Source: Roseibium album
Lineage (GTDB): Bacteria; Pseudomonadota; Alphaproteobacteria; Rhizobiales; Stappiaceae
NCBI GenBank assembly: GCA_001404055.1
Contig: CXTY01000014.1
Span: 1-64,000, forward strand
Direction of reading: 5' to 3'
Length of the DNA: 64,000 bases
The first letter of the stretch is position 1. Each line of letters starts with the position of its first letter. The translations under genes were made by a program, and so were the position numbers. Below the pieces are notes generated by a model. The model did no database searches and was not told the origin of the DNA. It worked only from the letters and a program-made list of their open reading frames with translations. This document shows positions 36,678 to 45,045 of this stretch, one piece after another.

Positions 36678-37781
36678 TCAGGCAGCAACTTTAACTTTGC
36701 CAAGCAACGCATGAACGGCGCCGAGATCAAACCCCTTCAAACCGATGACAACCAACTTGCCTGTGCTCTCGGCACCTGCCGCAAACCAGGTTTCCACCCG
36801 TGGTCCGACAGCCTGGACCATTGCAGGTGCCGCCTTGCCCTCGATTGTGACAGCACCCTTGATGCGTAACACGCCCTTCAGCGCCATGGCTTCCAGAACC
36901 TTGCTTTCTGCCACCTTCATGCTGTCGAAAGCAGAGACCTCTAGCACATGGCTCTCAAAATCATCATGGTGGTGGTGATCGTGGTGATGATCGTCATGAT
37001 CATTGTCATCGTCTTCGTCGTGGTGGTGATGATGATGTTCATGACGGGCCGCCATGTCGTCTTCCGCCGCGGAGTCGCGTCCAAGCAGAACTTCGATCGG
37101 TAGCGTGCCTTTTTCGGAAGACACTATGTGTACAGCCTCGCGCACGTCTTTTGAAATCCGGTTCTGAACTGCGGTCAACTCTTCATCGGCGACAAGATCC
37201 GCCTTGTTCAACACGACAAGATCCGCGCAGCGCAGTTGATCTTGAAACAGTTCCTCCACCGGACTTTCGTGATCAAGTGCCTCGTCGGCGGCGCGCTGGG
37301 CTTCCAGTGCCGCTTCATCCAATGCAATCCGACCTTCCGCGAGTGCGGCAGCGTCCAGGACCGTCACAACACCGTCAACGGTTACCCTCGGTTTGACACT
37401 TGGCCAGGAGAACGCCCGGACCAGTGGTTGGGGCAATGCCAGACCGGACGTTTCAATAACGATGTGCTCAGGCGGTGTTTCGCGGGCGAGCAGCATTTCC
37501 ATCGTTGGCAGAAAGTCGTCTGCGACAGTACAGCAGATGCAGCCGTTGGTGAGTTCGACGACTTCTTCCGCGGAACAGTCCGGGTCGGCACATCCGTTGA
37601 CCAGCGACCCGTCAAAGCCCATGTCGCCAAACTCATTGACGATCAACGCAATGCGTTTGCCGTTGGCGTTCTGCAAAAGATTGCGGATCAATGTGGTCTT
37701 TCCTGCCCCAAGAAACCCGGTGACAATCGTCGCCGGAATTTTCTGTCCCGGCTGCCCAGACTGAAATGAAGAAGATGTCAT
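36678..37781 (-). CDS. cobW: CobW-family GTPase (metal chaperone)
   Basis: This G3E GTPase of 367 residues has Walker A GFLGAGKTTLIRNLL, the metal-binding NGCICCTVADDF (CxCC) and LNKADLVADEE. A very His/Asp-rich stretch (about residues 250-280, starting near RHEHHHHHHDEDD) precedes the C-terminal CobW_C domain. Position between cobP and cobN fits a cobalt-supply role for the chelatase. ATG overlaps the cobP stop (ATGA). The His-rich loop is likely a cobalt or zinc store. Confidence 0.94.
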   Translation of the reverse strand: MTSSSFQSGQPGQKIPATIVTGFLGAGKTTLIRNLLQNANGKRIALIVNEFGDMGFDGSLVNGCADPDCSAEEVVELTNGCICCTVADDFLPTMEMLLARETPPEHIVIETSGLALPQPLVRAFSWPSVKPRVTVDGVVTVLDAAALAEGRIALDEAALEAQRAADEALDHESPVEELFQDQLRCADLVVLNKADLVADEELTAVQNRISKDVREAVHIVSSEKGTLPIEVLLGRDSAAEDDMAARHEHHHHHHDEDDDNDHDDHHHDHHHHDDFESHVLEVSAFDSMKVAESKVLEAMALKGVLRIKGAVTIEGKAAPAMVQAVGPRVETWFAAGAESTGKLVVIGLKGFDLGAVHALLGKVKVAA

Positions 37782-38329
37782 AGTTCGATATCCAATTGTG
37801 TGTTGGGTTTCAGGCGCAAAGGAAGGCCAGCAGCAACAAATACCACCTGACCTGAGACTTGCGCGATATCCTGGTTAAGGCGTCCCTGCGCATCACGAAA
37901 CGACCTGGACAGTCGGTTCTCCGGCACAATGCCCATCCCGACTTCGTTCGAAACAAAAATACAGGGGCCCTGAAGCTTTGAAATTGTTTCGCAGACCTTT
38001 CCGGTCTCTTCAACAATGTCCTTTTCAGCGAACATCATGTTTGAGAGCCAGAGCGTCAGGCAATCGACCAACACCACGGTGCCGGGCCCGCATTTTTCAC
38101 TGAGAACACTGTCGAGATCGAGTTGCTCTTCGATTGTCTGCCAGGAATTGCCTCGCTGACGCTGGTGAGCGTGAATGCGATCCGCCATTTCGGAATCGTG
38201 TGCTGCACCCGTGGCAACATAGATCTTCTGCAAACCGGACCTGTCTGCAAGTTCTTCTGCAAACCTGCTCTTTCCGGAGCGTGTACCGCCAAATACGAGC
38301 GTTGCCCGCGCAGTGTCTGAATTCGTCAC
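37778..38329 (-). CDS. cobP: Adenosylcobinamide kinase / guanylyltransferase CobP
   Basis: CobP phosphorylates adenosylcobinamide and then transfers GMP to it. The P-loop LVFGGTRSGKSRFAE opens the protein, followed by VATGAAHDSEMADRIHAHQRQR, VLVDCLTLWLSNMMF and VSNEVGMGIVPENRLSRSFRD; these define the CobU/CobP fold. Start GTG at 38329 has GGGAGAACAAG upstream; GTG at 38350 is possible. It is the first gene after the cobalamin riboswitch and overlaps cobW. Confidence 0.93.
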   Translation of the reverse strand: MTNSDTARATLVFGGTRSGKSRFAEELADRSGLQKIYVATGAAHDSEMADRIHAHQRQRGNSWQTIEEQLDLDSVLSEKCGPGTVVLVDCLTLWLSNMMFAEKDIVEETGKVCETISKLQGPCIFVSNEVGMGIVPENRLSRSFRDAQGRLNQDIAQVSGQVVFVAAGLPLRLKPNTQLDIEL

Positions 38330-38373
38330 CTTGTTCTCCCGGCCGTCCACCCGACGGCGTTAAGGGTTGCCTG

Positions 38374-38560
38374 AATGACGGCCGGTCTCCTGGCTCGCGG
38401 CTTGTTACATTCTGCACCCCTTCCCGGCTGAACTGGCCAGTGGTTTCGTACAGATGCTTACCGCTCACAGTTGCGGGGGCAGCTCCGGATCGCAATCATC
38501 AAGACGACTACCGGATTCCCGTTTCATCCGGATCAGGTTGAACCTTCACCAGAACCGTCA
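38374..38560 (-). ncRNA. Cobalamin riboswitch upstream of cobP
   Basis: The minus-strand RNA has the B12-element order: GATGAAACGGGAATCCGGT, then GAGCTGCCCCCGCAACTGT with GAGCGG (the B12 box), and near the 3' side GCCAGGAGACCGGCCGTCA. These conserved blocks and spacings are typical of class I cobalamin riboswitches. About 45 bases separate the 3' end from the GTG start of cobP, so it probably controls translation or early termination of the whole minus-strand cob operon. B12 should turn the operon down. Confidence 0.93.
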
Positions 38561-38902
38561 ATTTCTTCCTAGCCGGATATCGCCACAGTGACAAGCAATT
38601 GGTGAGAAATCCTTCAACCGGGTTCATCGCTTGGCAGAATGGCTGAATCGTAACACTGGCAATTTGCTGAGACACCGACAAATCTGTCATGATGGGACCT
38701 GCCAACCACCAAAAAGTAGACATTTTTCCAAGGATGTTTGCATGCATAGCCCCATGAAAAATAAAGTGTTTTCCACACACCGAATAAAAAAGTGTCGGCT
38801 TGATGAAAAAAACGCCCTCAGGGGCTTGGCAAACGGATCAAGGCTTTGATATACGCATCTTTATCGACGGGGGCGGCAACGCGCTGACCTCCAACGTGGT
38901 GT
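38561..38902. other. Intergenic region between riboswitch and tRNA-Asn
   Basis: About 340 bases with only short open frames. It must contain the promoter for the minus-strand cob operon and that of the plus-strand tRNA-Asn. I see no clear -35/-10 pair that I would defend. Confidence 0.4.
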
Positions 38903-38978
38903 TCCCCAGTAGCTCAGTTGGTAGAGCAAGCGACTGTTAATCGCTGGGTCGCTGGTTCGAGTCCGGCCTGGGGAGCCA
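38903..38978 (+). tRNA. tRNA-Asn (GTT)
   Basis: TCCCCAG pairs with CTGGGGA, the D arm has AGCTCAGTTGGTAGAGC, the anticodon arm AGCGA-CTGTTAA-TCGCT gives GTT, the T arm has GGTTCGAGTCC, and CCA is encoded at 38976-38978. The total is 76 bases. Confidence 0.97.
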
Positions 38979-39071
38979 TCACCACTCAACTTTTCCAGTT
39001 TTTGAATACAGAAACAACCGACCGAAGTACATTCGGCCGGGTTACGCTGTCGATTCAGATGGGAAAGTGAA

Positions 39072-40223
39072 CTAACCGTCCACCACGTTTCCAGACAACC
39101 ATACTCTTTCAACATCCAGATCATTGCTGAATAGTGCAAAGTCGGCTGCGCGGCCTTGAACGAGCCGTCCAAGCGGTCGTTGGATCGCGTCCGCCGGGCA
39201 ACTGGTGGCCAGGGCAAACGACGTCTCCAAGTCCAGTTCGACAACATCTCTGAGATATTTCAAAGAAGACGGCAGATCTATATCGGCGCCTGCAAGGGTC
39301 CCGTCTTTTAGGGTCAACGTGCCGTCCTTGCGGAAAATTTCACGCCCCCCCAACTGAAACGAGGTAACTTTTGTTCCGGTTTGAGACATTGCATCCGTCA
39401 CCAGGAAGATCCGGCCGGGTCCCTGCTTGGACCGCAGAGCGACCTTGATGGCGACCGGATCGACATGAACGCCGTCAGCGATCAGCCCCACATTCAATTT
39501 TCCGAGGTCCAACGCAGCACCAACAAGCCCAGGTTCACGATGTTGCAGGGGGCTCATGGCGTTGAAAAGATGGGTGACACAGTCTGCACCTGCTTCAGTT
39601 GCCGCGCGGCACTGGGCATAAGTTGCACCGCTGTGGCCAAGGCTCACATGCGCACCCGCAGCTGCAAGTCTCGAGATCTGATCGGTACGAACAGTTTCTG
39701 GTGCGACGGTGATGATCAGACTCGGGAGCTTTTGAGCAGCGTCGAGATAAAGCTCAATGTCATCATCTGTCATCGTTCGGATCAGCGAAGCATCATGCGC
39801 TCCCTTTCTCCCCTGAAACAGATGCGGTCCTTCCAGGTGTAATCCTTGAAAACCGGGAACGCCGGCCGACCACGCTTCTATTCCCAGTTCAACGACCTTA
39901 CGCGTTGTCTCCGGCGTGTCAGTGATCAATGTGGGCGTTAGTGCAGTAGTGCCGAGACCAATATGAGCTGCACAAATCCGTCGGATGTCCTCAACGTTTT
40001 GCGCGTCCCCGAGCATCAAGCCACCACCGCCGTTGACTTGGAGATCAATCAACCCAGGAGACAGGATCCTATCCCCAAGTTCCACAAGCCCATAGCCAGC
40101 CGGCACCTGATCTGACGGACATAGGCCTGAGATAAGGCCGTCGCTCACTAGGAAAGCGGTGTTCTGATGAATTTTCTCTCCATCGAACACCTGGCTGCAG
40201 CGGTAGGCTGATTGACCGGTCAT
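39072..40223 (-). CDS. nagA: N-acetylglucosamine-6-phosphate deacetylase
   Basis: NagA removes the acetyl group from GlcNAc-6-P, giving glucosamine-6-P. The amidohydrolase motifs are present: LSPGLIDLQVNGGGG, LHLEGPHLFQGRKG with the Glu metal ligand, VSLGHSGATYAQC and THLFNAMSPLQHREPG with the His ligands, and the catalytic Asp in FLVTDAMSQTG. ATG at 40223 begins MTGQSAYRC and overlaps the end of the SIS deaminase gene; the open frame reaches 40292. The 383-residue length is normal. It is the last gene of the nag operon with the GntR and SIS genes. Confidence 0.93.
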   Translation of the reverse strand: MTGQSAYRCSQVFDGEKIHQNTAFLVSDGLISGLCPSDQVPAGYGLVELGDRILSPGLIDLQVNGGGGLMLGDAQNVEDIRRICAAHIGLGTTALTPTLITDTPETTRKVVELGIEAWSAGVPGFQGLHLEGPHLFQGRKGAHDASLIRTMTDDDIELYLDAAQKLPSLIITVAPETVRTDQISRLAAAGAHVSLGHSGATYAQCRAATEAGADCVTHLFNAMSPLQHREPGLVGAALDLGKLNVGLIADGVHVDPVAIKVALRSKQGPGRIFLVTDAMSQTGTKVTSFQLGGREIFRKDGTLTLKDGTLAGADIDLPSSLKYLRDVVELDLETSFALATSCPADAIQRPLGRLVQGRAADFALFSNDLDVERVWLSGNVVDG

Positions 40224-41260
40224 ACCGTCTGCGTGACCTTCTTCAAATGTTTGGGAATGTCCGGATTGAACCCGCGTTCGCGTGCGAACCACTCAATGAA
40301 GGCATAAAAAGACACAATCTGCACAAGCGCGTCAGTCAAAGGGTGACCGGCAGACTCAAAGGGAAGTTTTTCCGCGCGCTGCACTTTGTCCGAAGTTGCA
40401 AATACGTTGCCACCTTGATCTGTCATGCGGTCAGCGGCCTGGGCAAGTCCCTCTTCGGCAGCATCACGCACGCCCAAAGCGAGGATTGGATAACCGTTTT
40501 CGACAATGGAAACCGGCCCATGCATGACTTCTGCAGAAGAATAGGCTTCAGCGTGGATCTGGCAGGTTTCCTTGAACTTCAATGCTGCTTCATGTGCGAT
40601 GGCCAAACCAGGACCACGACCAATGACATAAAGCGAGCCACGCTTTTCTACCGCATCAGCCAATGGCGTCCAGTCCATCCCAATGGCCTTTTCGAGATGA
40701 TCCGGCAATTCGGCCAGGGCTTTGAGCAAAGGCTCGTCCCGACCAATTTCTGCAAGCAACAAAAGCCCGGCCAAAACCGAGTTCACAAAAGTTTTTGTGG
40801 CCGCCACACTGTGTTCGGGACCAGCACAGATATCCACGGCAGCGGCAGACAATCTGGCTAGTTCGCTGTCTGAAGTGTTTGTCAGACCAACGGTGAAAGC
40901 CCCTTGCATTGCCGCACTATCAACAACAGACAGGATATCTGGGCTCGCGCCCGACTGTGAAATCGCAATGACCAACGCCTGGCTGAGATTTACACGCCCG
41001 CTGTATATGGAGGAAACCGACGGTCCGAGTGAGGCCATTGCCAAGCCGAGGTAAATTTCAGCCGCGTATTTCAAGAAAGTGGCAGCGTGATCAGAAGAGC
41101 CCCTTGCAACACTTGCCAAAAACACAGGCGCACCTGCCTTTTCCGCAATTTGATGGATGTGTGGGTGGCCTTGCAAAAGCAGACGACGCGCAGCGTCAGG
41201 AATCTCTTCTATTTCCCGGCGCATGAACGTCGGAGCTGCAGAAGTTGTTGCTTCAGTCAT
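40220..41260 (-). CDS. SIS-domain glucosamine-6-phosphate deaminase (NagB-II / AgaS type)
   Basis: This 346-residue protein has two SIS domains like the isomerase half of GlmS but no glutaminase half. VARGSSDHAATFLKYAAEI, ISQSGASPDILSV and VIGRGPGLAIAHEAALKFKETCQIHAEAYSS-type blocks are visible. Such proteins (NagB-II) deaminate glucosamine-6-P to fructose-6-P. This fits its place beside nagA. ATG at 41260 begins MTEATTSAAPTFMRREI; the frame extends to 41368. AgaS-like ketose isomerase activity cannot be excluded. It overlaps nagA's start by ATGA. Confidence 0.87.
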   Translation of the reverse strand: MTEATTSAAPTFMRREIEEIPDAARRLLLQGHPHIHQIAEKAGAPVFLASVARGSSDHAATFLKYAAEIYLGLAMASLGPSVSSIYSGRVNLSQALVIAISQSGASPDILSVVDSAAMQGAFTVGLTNTSDSELARLSAAAVDICAGPEHSVAATKTFVNSVLAGLLLLAEIGRDEPLLKALAELPDHLEKAIGMDWTPLADAVEKRGSLYVIGRGPGLAIAHEAALKFKETCQIHAEAYSSAEVMHGPVSIVENGYPILALGVRDAAEEGLAQAADRMTDQGGNVFATSDKVQRAEKLPFESAGHPLTDALVQIVSFYAFIEWFARERGFNPDIPKHLKKVTQTV

Positions 41261-41264
41261 AAGT

Positions 41265-42026
41265 CTAGTCTTCCGAAATTTGCAGTTCTGCGATGAAGTC
41301 GTAGGCGTCACCGCGGTAAACTGAACGGGTGAATTCGACGACATGCCCGCTCGCGAGATAGGACACACGCTCGATCTTCAGGCCGGCTGATCCAGCTGGC
41401 ACACCGAGGATCTCAGCGTCGATTTGTTCGAGATTTCGCGCCGAAATGCGTTGAATGGCCCTGACAGGCTGCATGCCTCTGGTCCTCAGGACCGCATAGA
41501 GTGAAGTTGTAACTTTCTCGGGATTTGGCAATACCTCTTCGGAAAGAGATGCGCGTTCGATTGCCATCGGTGTCCCGTCTGCCTTGCGCAATCGGTCGAC
41601 ACGGGCAACGCGCTGTCCTGACGTTATGCCAAGCGTAAAGATCTCTTCAGGCGAAGCAGGATAGAGCCCGCGGCGCAACCATTCACTGCTCGCAGTGAGG
41701 CCTCTGCGGATCATATCTTCACTGAAGGACGTCAGGCTGGAAAGACGCTGCTCTACCTTTTGAACCTTTGGCGCAACAAAGGATCCACTGCCCCTTTTTT
41801 GCACAACGGTTTGATCTTCAACCAAACCAGCGACCGCCTTGCGAACAGTGACGCGCGACAGATCAGTTATTGTTGCGATATCCCGTTCAGACGGTAGCGG
41901 TTCATTTTCCTTCAGCACACCCTCATCGATCGCCTGTTGAATACGGCGGCGCAGCTGCAAGTATCTCGGGCCGCTGGAGCTAGCCAGCCAGTCGCCATTT
42001 TCCAACATGGAGATAAAATCGGTCAT
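41265..42026 (-). CDS. GntR-family regulator with UTRA domain (NagR-like)
   Basis: The protein of 253 residues starts with a winged helix-turn-helix (PRYLQLRRRIQQAIDEGVLKE opens it, then LPSERDIATITDLSRVTVRKAV), followed by a UTRA effector domain ending VEFTRSVYRGDAYDFIAELQ. NagR/DasR-type members sense phosphorylated amino sugars and repress nag genes. It is the first gene of the minus-strand nag operon and divergent from the murQ-like gene. ATG at 42026 (MTDFISMLENGDW) or 42032 can start it. ATTGGTAT-type sites nearby may be its operators. Confidence 0.9.
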   Translation of the reverse strand: MTDFISMLENGDWLASSSGPRYLQLRRRIQQAIDEGVLKENEPLPSERDIATITDLSRVTVRKAVAGLVEDQTVVQKRGSGSFVAPKVQKVEQRLSSLTSFSEDMIRRGLTASSEWLRRGLYPASPEEIFTLGITSGQRVARVDRLRKADGTPMAIERASLSEEVLPNPEKVTTSLYAVLRTRGMQPVRAIQRISARNLEQIDAEILGVPAGSAGLKIERVSYLASGHVVEFTRSVYRGDAYDFIAELQISED

Positions 42027-42068
42027 GAGCACCAGGCGCCTTGAGGGGAAGAAAACAATACCTTTCAG

Positions 42069-42076
42069 ATACCAAT
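42069..42076 (-). promoter_or_regulatory. Possible GntR half-site between gntR and murQ-like gene
   Basis: ATTGGTAT on the minus strand lies 42 bases upstream of gntR. A related TATTGGTTTTAC is at 42180-42191 on the plus strand. Both resemble the TATTGGTATTACTA found at 43335 and 50627. Likely bound by the adjacent GntR regulator, by inference. Confidence 0.35.
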
Positions 42077-42233
42077 TTAAACTCTATCGAAACCGAAAAT
42101 CAAGTGCTAAAAGAAAAAGTGGCTGTTCTGCCATTCAATATGACCCCGACTGAAGACTCCGAAGGAACGCGCTTGCGCGTATTGGTTTTACCCGCATTAT
42201 GAACAATAACGTGCGCATCAGAGCCCTTTTGAC

Positions 42234-43115
42234 ATGAAACTTCCGACCACCGAAGACAGAGACCCTCAATCCATTGGATTATCCAAACGATCGGACGAAG
42301 AAGTTCTTTCGCTTCTGCTTGATCGGCAGATTGATGCACTCAACGCGACTGCATCAGCGATTCCCCAGATATCAAAGGCCGCGGCTGCACTTCAAAGCGC
42401 GGCAGAGTCTGAAAAGAAGATCGGTTACGCTGGTGCCGGGAGCGCCGGTCTGACTGCGTTGGCAGATTGTCTCGAGCTACCGGGAACATTCGGCTTTCCA
42501 CCGGAACGCATGTGCATCCTGTTTGCAGGAGGCGCAAGGAACTTGCTGCATCTCGCCGGCTCGTTCGAAGATAGTGAGGAATCTGGTCTGGAGGATTTTG
42601 CCAAGTCAGGCCTGGGTGAAGATGACATTCTAATTGGAGTGTCAGCAAGTGGTTCCACGCCCTACACTCTTGGCACATTTCAGGCTGCTAAATCGGCTGG
42701 AACCCGCACGATCGGAATTGCAAACAATCAGAACTCACCTCTGCTAAACTTCGCCGATCATTCAATTTTTCTGAACACTCCTCCCGAGATGATCGCAGGG
42801 TCCACCCGCCTTGGCGCAGCAAGTGCCCAAAAAGTGGCGCTCAACATGATATCCACCCTGGTAGCATTACGACTTGGGCACGCAGTGCGCGGTCACATGG
42901 TCAATTTGGTGGCAGACAATGAAAAGCTGCGAATGCGTGCGCAACGCATCCTTCAAGACCTGACCGGGTGCAGCTCGGAAGCAGCTGCTATAGCGCTGAA
43001 GGATTCTGGCGGCCGGGTAAAAGTCGCCGTTGTCATGCTGCGTGAGGGTCTGAAAGTAGGAGCAGCGGAAGAAGCTCTCGAACTGCATGGTGGAAACCTG
43101 CGCCCTCTCCTCTGA
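42234..43115 (+). CDS. N-acetylmuramic acid 6-phosphate etherase-like protein
   Basis: MurQ cleaves the lactyl ether of MurNAc-6-P to give GlcNAc-6-P. This 293-residue SIS protein matches MurQ over IGVSASGSTPYTLGTFQAAK, GSTRLGAASAQKVALNMIST, MVNLVADNEKLRMRAQRI and TGCSSEAAAIALKDS. The two catalytic Glu known in E. coli (Glu83, Glu114) align with Glu81 in CLELPGTFG and Glu112 in SFEDSEESG, keeping their 31-residue distance. The first sugar-phosphate loop is diverged (AGAGSAGLT in place of the usual AGTSGRLG), so the exact substrate may differ. It is the first gene divergent from the GntR regulator. Confidence 0.87.
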   Translation: MKLPTTEDRDPQSIGLSKRSDEEVLSLLLDRQIDALNATASAIPQISKAAAALQSAAESEKKIGYAGAGSAGLTALADCLELPGTFGFPPERMCILFAGGARNLLHLAGSFEDSEESGLEDFAKSGLGEDDILIGVSASGSTPYTLGTFQAAKSAGTRTIGIANNQNSPLLNFADHSIFLNTPPEMIAGSTRLGAASAQKVALNMISTLVALRLGHAVRGHMVNLVADNEKLRMRAQRILQDLTGCSSEAAAIALKDSGGRVKVAVVMLREGLKVGAAEEALELHGGNLRPLL

Positions 43116-43281
43116 GCTCCCCCTCCGTTTAAAGTCTATTCACAGCTTTAACGCCCTTTTGAAAATTGGTACCGCGAGTGCGCGACCTTGCTTGGCACAG
43201 CCAAGCTGCGCCTTGTGCCGCTTAAAAAATCCCACCAGCCAATCATGCGATTGAAACCCAATACCAGTTCGTCAATTCGTT

Positions 43282-43307
43282 AAAAAAGTAATGCCAATCA
43301 CTTTTTT
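43282..43307. repeat. Inverted repeat between murQ-like and kinase genes
   Basis: AAAAAAGT at 43282-43289 and ACTTTTTT at 43300-43307 form a perfect 8-bp inverted repeat with a 10-base spacer. It could be a weak bidirectional terminator for the murQ-like transcript or an operator. Confidence 0.4.
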
Positions 43308-43334
43308 GGTTTACTATTTTCTCTATTGGTTGCA

Positions 43335-43348
43335 TATTGGTATTACTA
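43335..43348 (+). promoter_or_regulatory. Candidate operator TATTGGTATTACTA, site 1
   Basis: This 14-base word lies 43 bases upstream of the ROK kinase ATG and occurs exactly again at 50627-50640 past the ABC genes. Related sequences lie next to gntR. Its repetition within one catabolic region suggests a binding site for the GntR regulator. Confidence 0.45.
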
Positions 43349-43390
43349 GTGGAGAATAACAAATGTAAACCAGGAGCGGCTGAACTGGCG

Positions 43391-44302
43391 ATGACCACCT
43401 GTTTCGATATTGGAGGTTCTTTCATCCGTCATGGCCAACTCCATGAGGATGGAACCGTCACAGAAATTGGACGCGTACCAACGCCAGGCAAAGACTGGCA
43501 AGCATTTGTAGACGCAGTCGCTGAAGGCGCCGGAAGCGGATCCGACCCGATTTCGATATCCCTGGCAGGTGCTTACGATGAACGCACCGGATATGCGGAC
43601 GTTGCCAACATTCCCTGCCTTCACAAACGCCTTGTCGTTCAGGACCTGAACTCTGCACTTCGTCGTCCGGTTGTTGTCACAAACGATGCCAATGCTTTTG
43701 CTCTTGCTGAAGCAATTGATGGAACAGGCAAAGGCAAATCCGTCGTGTTCGGCATTATTTTGGGGTCCGGCGTTGGTGGTGGACTGGCTGTCAACGGTGA
43801 ACTCGTCAACGGTTTCGGCGGCATGGCGGGGGAATGGGGTCATGGACCAATCATGGACCCGACAGCCGGCGGGCAACTTTCCGGCATTGAGCATTACGCC
43901 TGCGGCTGCGGTCAGGTTGGCTGCATCGACGCCATGTGCTCAGCGCGCGGTATGGAACGCATTCATTTCTCGCTTCACGGGACAAAGCTCTCAAGCAAGG
44001 AGATCACTCAGGCATGGCGAGCGAGCGATCCTGCCGGAGGCGAAACGGTGGAGGCCTACTCGACGTTGCTTTCAAGGGCTCTGTCGGTACTAGTGAACAC
44101 GCTTGGGCCAGATGTCATTCCTGCCAGCGGTGGTTTGTCCAACGATTCCAGACTACTGGACCTTGTTGACCGCAAAACCCGATCGCTGGTTCTGGCAAAC
44201 TATCCGACGCCACTCGTCGTCAAAGGGCAGTTTTCTGAGAATGGTGGTCTCCATGGCGCCGGAATTGTTGCCCGCAAATCCTTTCCGGAGGCGGCAGAAT
44301 GA
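43391..44302 (+). CDS. ROK-family N-acetylglucosamine kinase
   Basis: The kinase of 303 residues likely phosphorylates GlcNAc (or MurNAc) to the 6-phosphate. ATP loop FDIGGSFIRHG opens it, the catalytic Asp is in VTNDANAFALAEA, GEWGHGPIMDP carries the ROK ExGH motif, and the zinc site is CGCGQVGCIDAMCS. NagK is the likely role by context with nagA and the deaminase gene. ATG at 43391 begins MTTCFDIGG; the TTG at 43337 would add 18 residues. Its stop overlaps the cutC start by ATGA. Confidence 0.9.
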   Translation: MTTCFDIGGSFIRHGQLHEDGTVTEIGRVPTPGKDWQAFVDAVAEGAGSGSDPISISLAGAYDERTGYADVANIPCLHKRLVVQDLNSALRRPVVVTNDANAFALAEAIDGTGKGKSVVFGIILGSGVGGGLAVNGELVNGFGGMAGEWGHGPIMDPTAGGQLSGIEHYACGCGQVGCIDAMCSARGMERIHFSLHGTKLSSKEITQAWRASDPAGGETVEAYSTLLSRALSVLVNTLGPDVIPASGGLSNDSRLLDLVDRKTRSLVLANYPTPLVVKGQFSENGGLHGAGIVARKSFPEAAE

Positions 44303-45045
44303 ACCGTATTCCTCTGGAAGTTTGCGTTGATACAATCGATGGCGCCTGGACTGCCGCGCAAAATGGTGCCGATAGGATTGAATTGTGCTCGGCGCTCTCA
44401 GAGGGCGGACTGACACCTTCCCTCGGCTTGATGGCAGCGGCAGCTCAACTGCCAATTCCTGTCTATGCGATGATCCGGCCGCGCGGTGGGCATTTTCAAT
44501 ATTCTCGCCTCGAGAAATCTTTGATGCTGCAAGACGTTCAAGCTGCCGAAGATGCTGGCCTTGCTGGGATCGCCATCGGAGCAGTGAATGAGCGCCACGA
44601 ACTTGATCAATCCTTCCTGGCGGAAGCGATATCCGGCACAGGACTAAATGCCACGCTTCATCGCGCCGTGGACACCGTGAATGACTTTGAAAACGCCATA
44701 GTATCAGCGATAGACCTCGGCTTTGAGCGCATCCTGACTTCCGGCCAATCCGTGAAAGCTGATCAAGGCCTGAACCAGTTGGCACATGCAGTGAGACGTG
44801 CTTCAGGCAGAATTTCAATCATGGCCGGGTCGGGTGTCACAGCGCTGAATGCAGCTCTCATTTTGAAAGAAACATCAGTCAACGAACTTCACGCATCTTG
44901 TTCTGCGATTGAAGACGCACCAGCCCCTGAAAGCCAGGTCGCTCAACTGGGTTTCGTCTCTGGGTCAGGCATAAAAAAGACCAACAATAAACGCGTTCAG
45001 GAGCTGCGCGCCGCCATGGATAGATATCAGGAGGCTGCGGCATGA
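44299..45045 (+). CDS. CutC-family protein
   Basis: This 248-residue TIM-barrel protein has the CutC core LEVCVDTIDGAWTAAQNGAD-like start (here PLEVCVDTIDGAWTAA), RIELCSALSEGGLTPS, MIRPRGGHFQYS and ATLHRAVDTVNDFENA. CutC was named for copper homeostasis, but the evidence for direct copper work is thin. Here it lies between a sugar kinase and a sugar-type oxidoreductase with ATGA overlaps on both sides, which suggests an enzymatic role in amino-sugar breakdown. The activity is not known. Confidence 0.87.
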   Translation: MNRIPLEVCVDTIDGAWTAAQNGADRIELCSALSEGGLTPSLGLMAAAAQLPIPVYAMIRPRGGHFQYSRLEKSLMLQDVQAAEDAGLAGIAIGAVNERHELDQSFLAEAISGTGLNATLHRAVDTVNDFENAIVSAIDLGFERILTSGQSVKADQGLNQLAHAVRRASGRISIMAGSGVTALNAALILKETSVNELHASCSAIEDAPAPESQVAQLGFVSGSGIKKTNNKRVQELRAAMDRYQEAAA

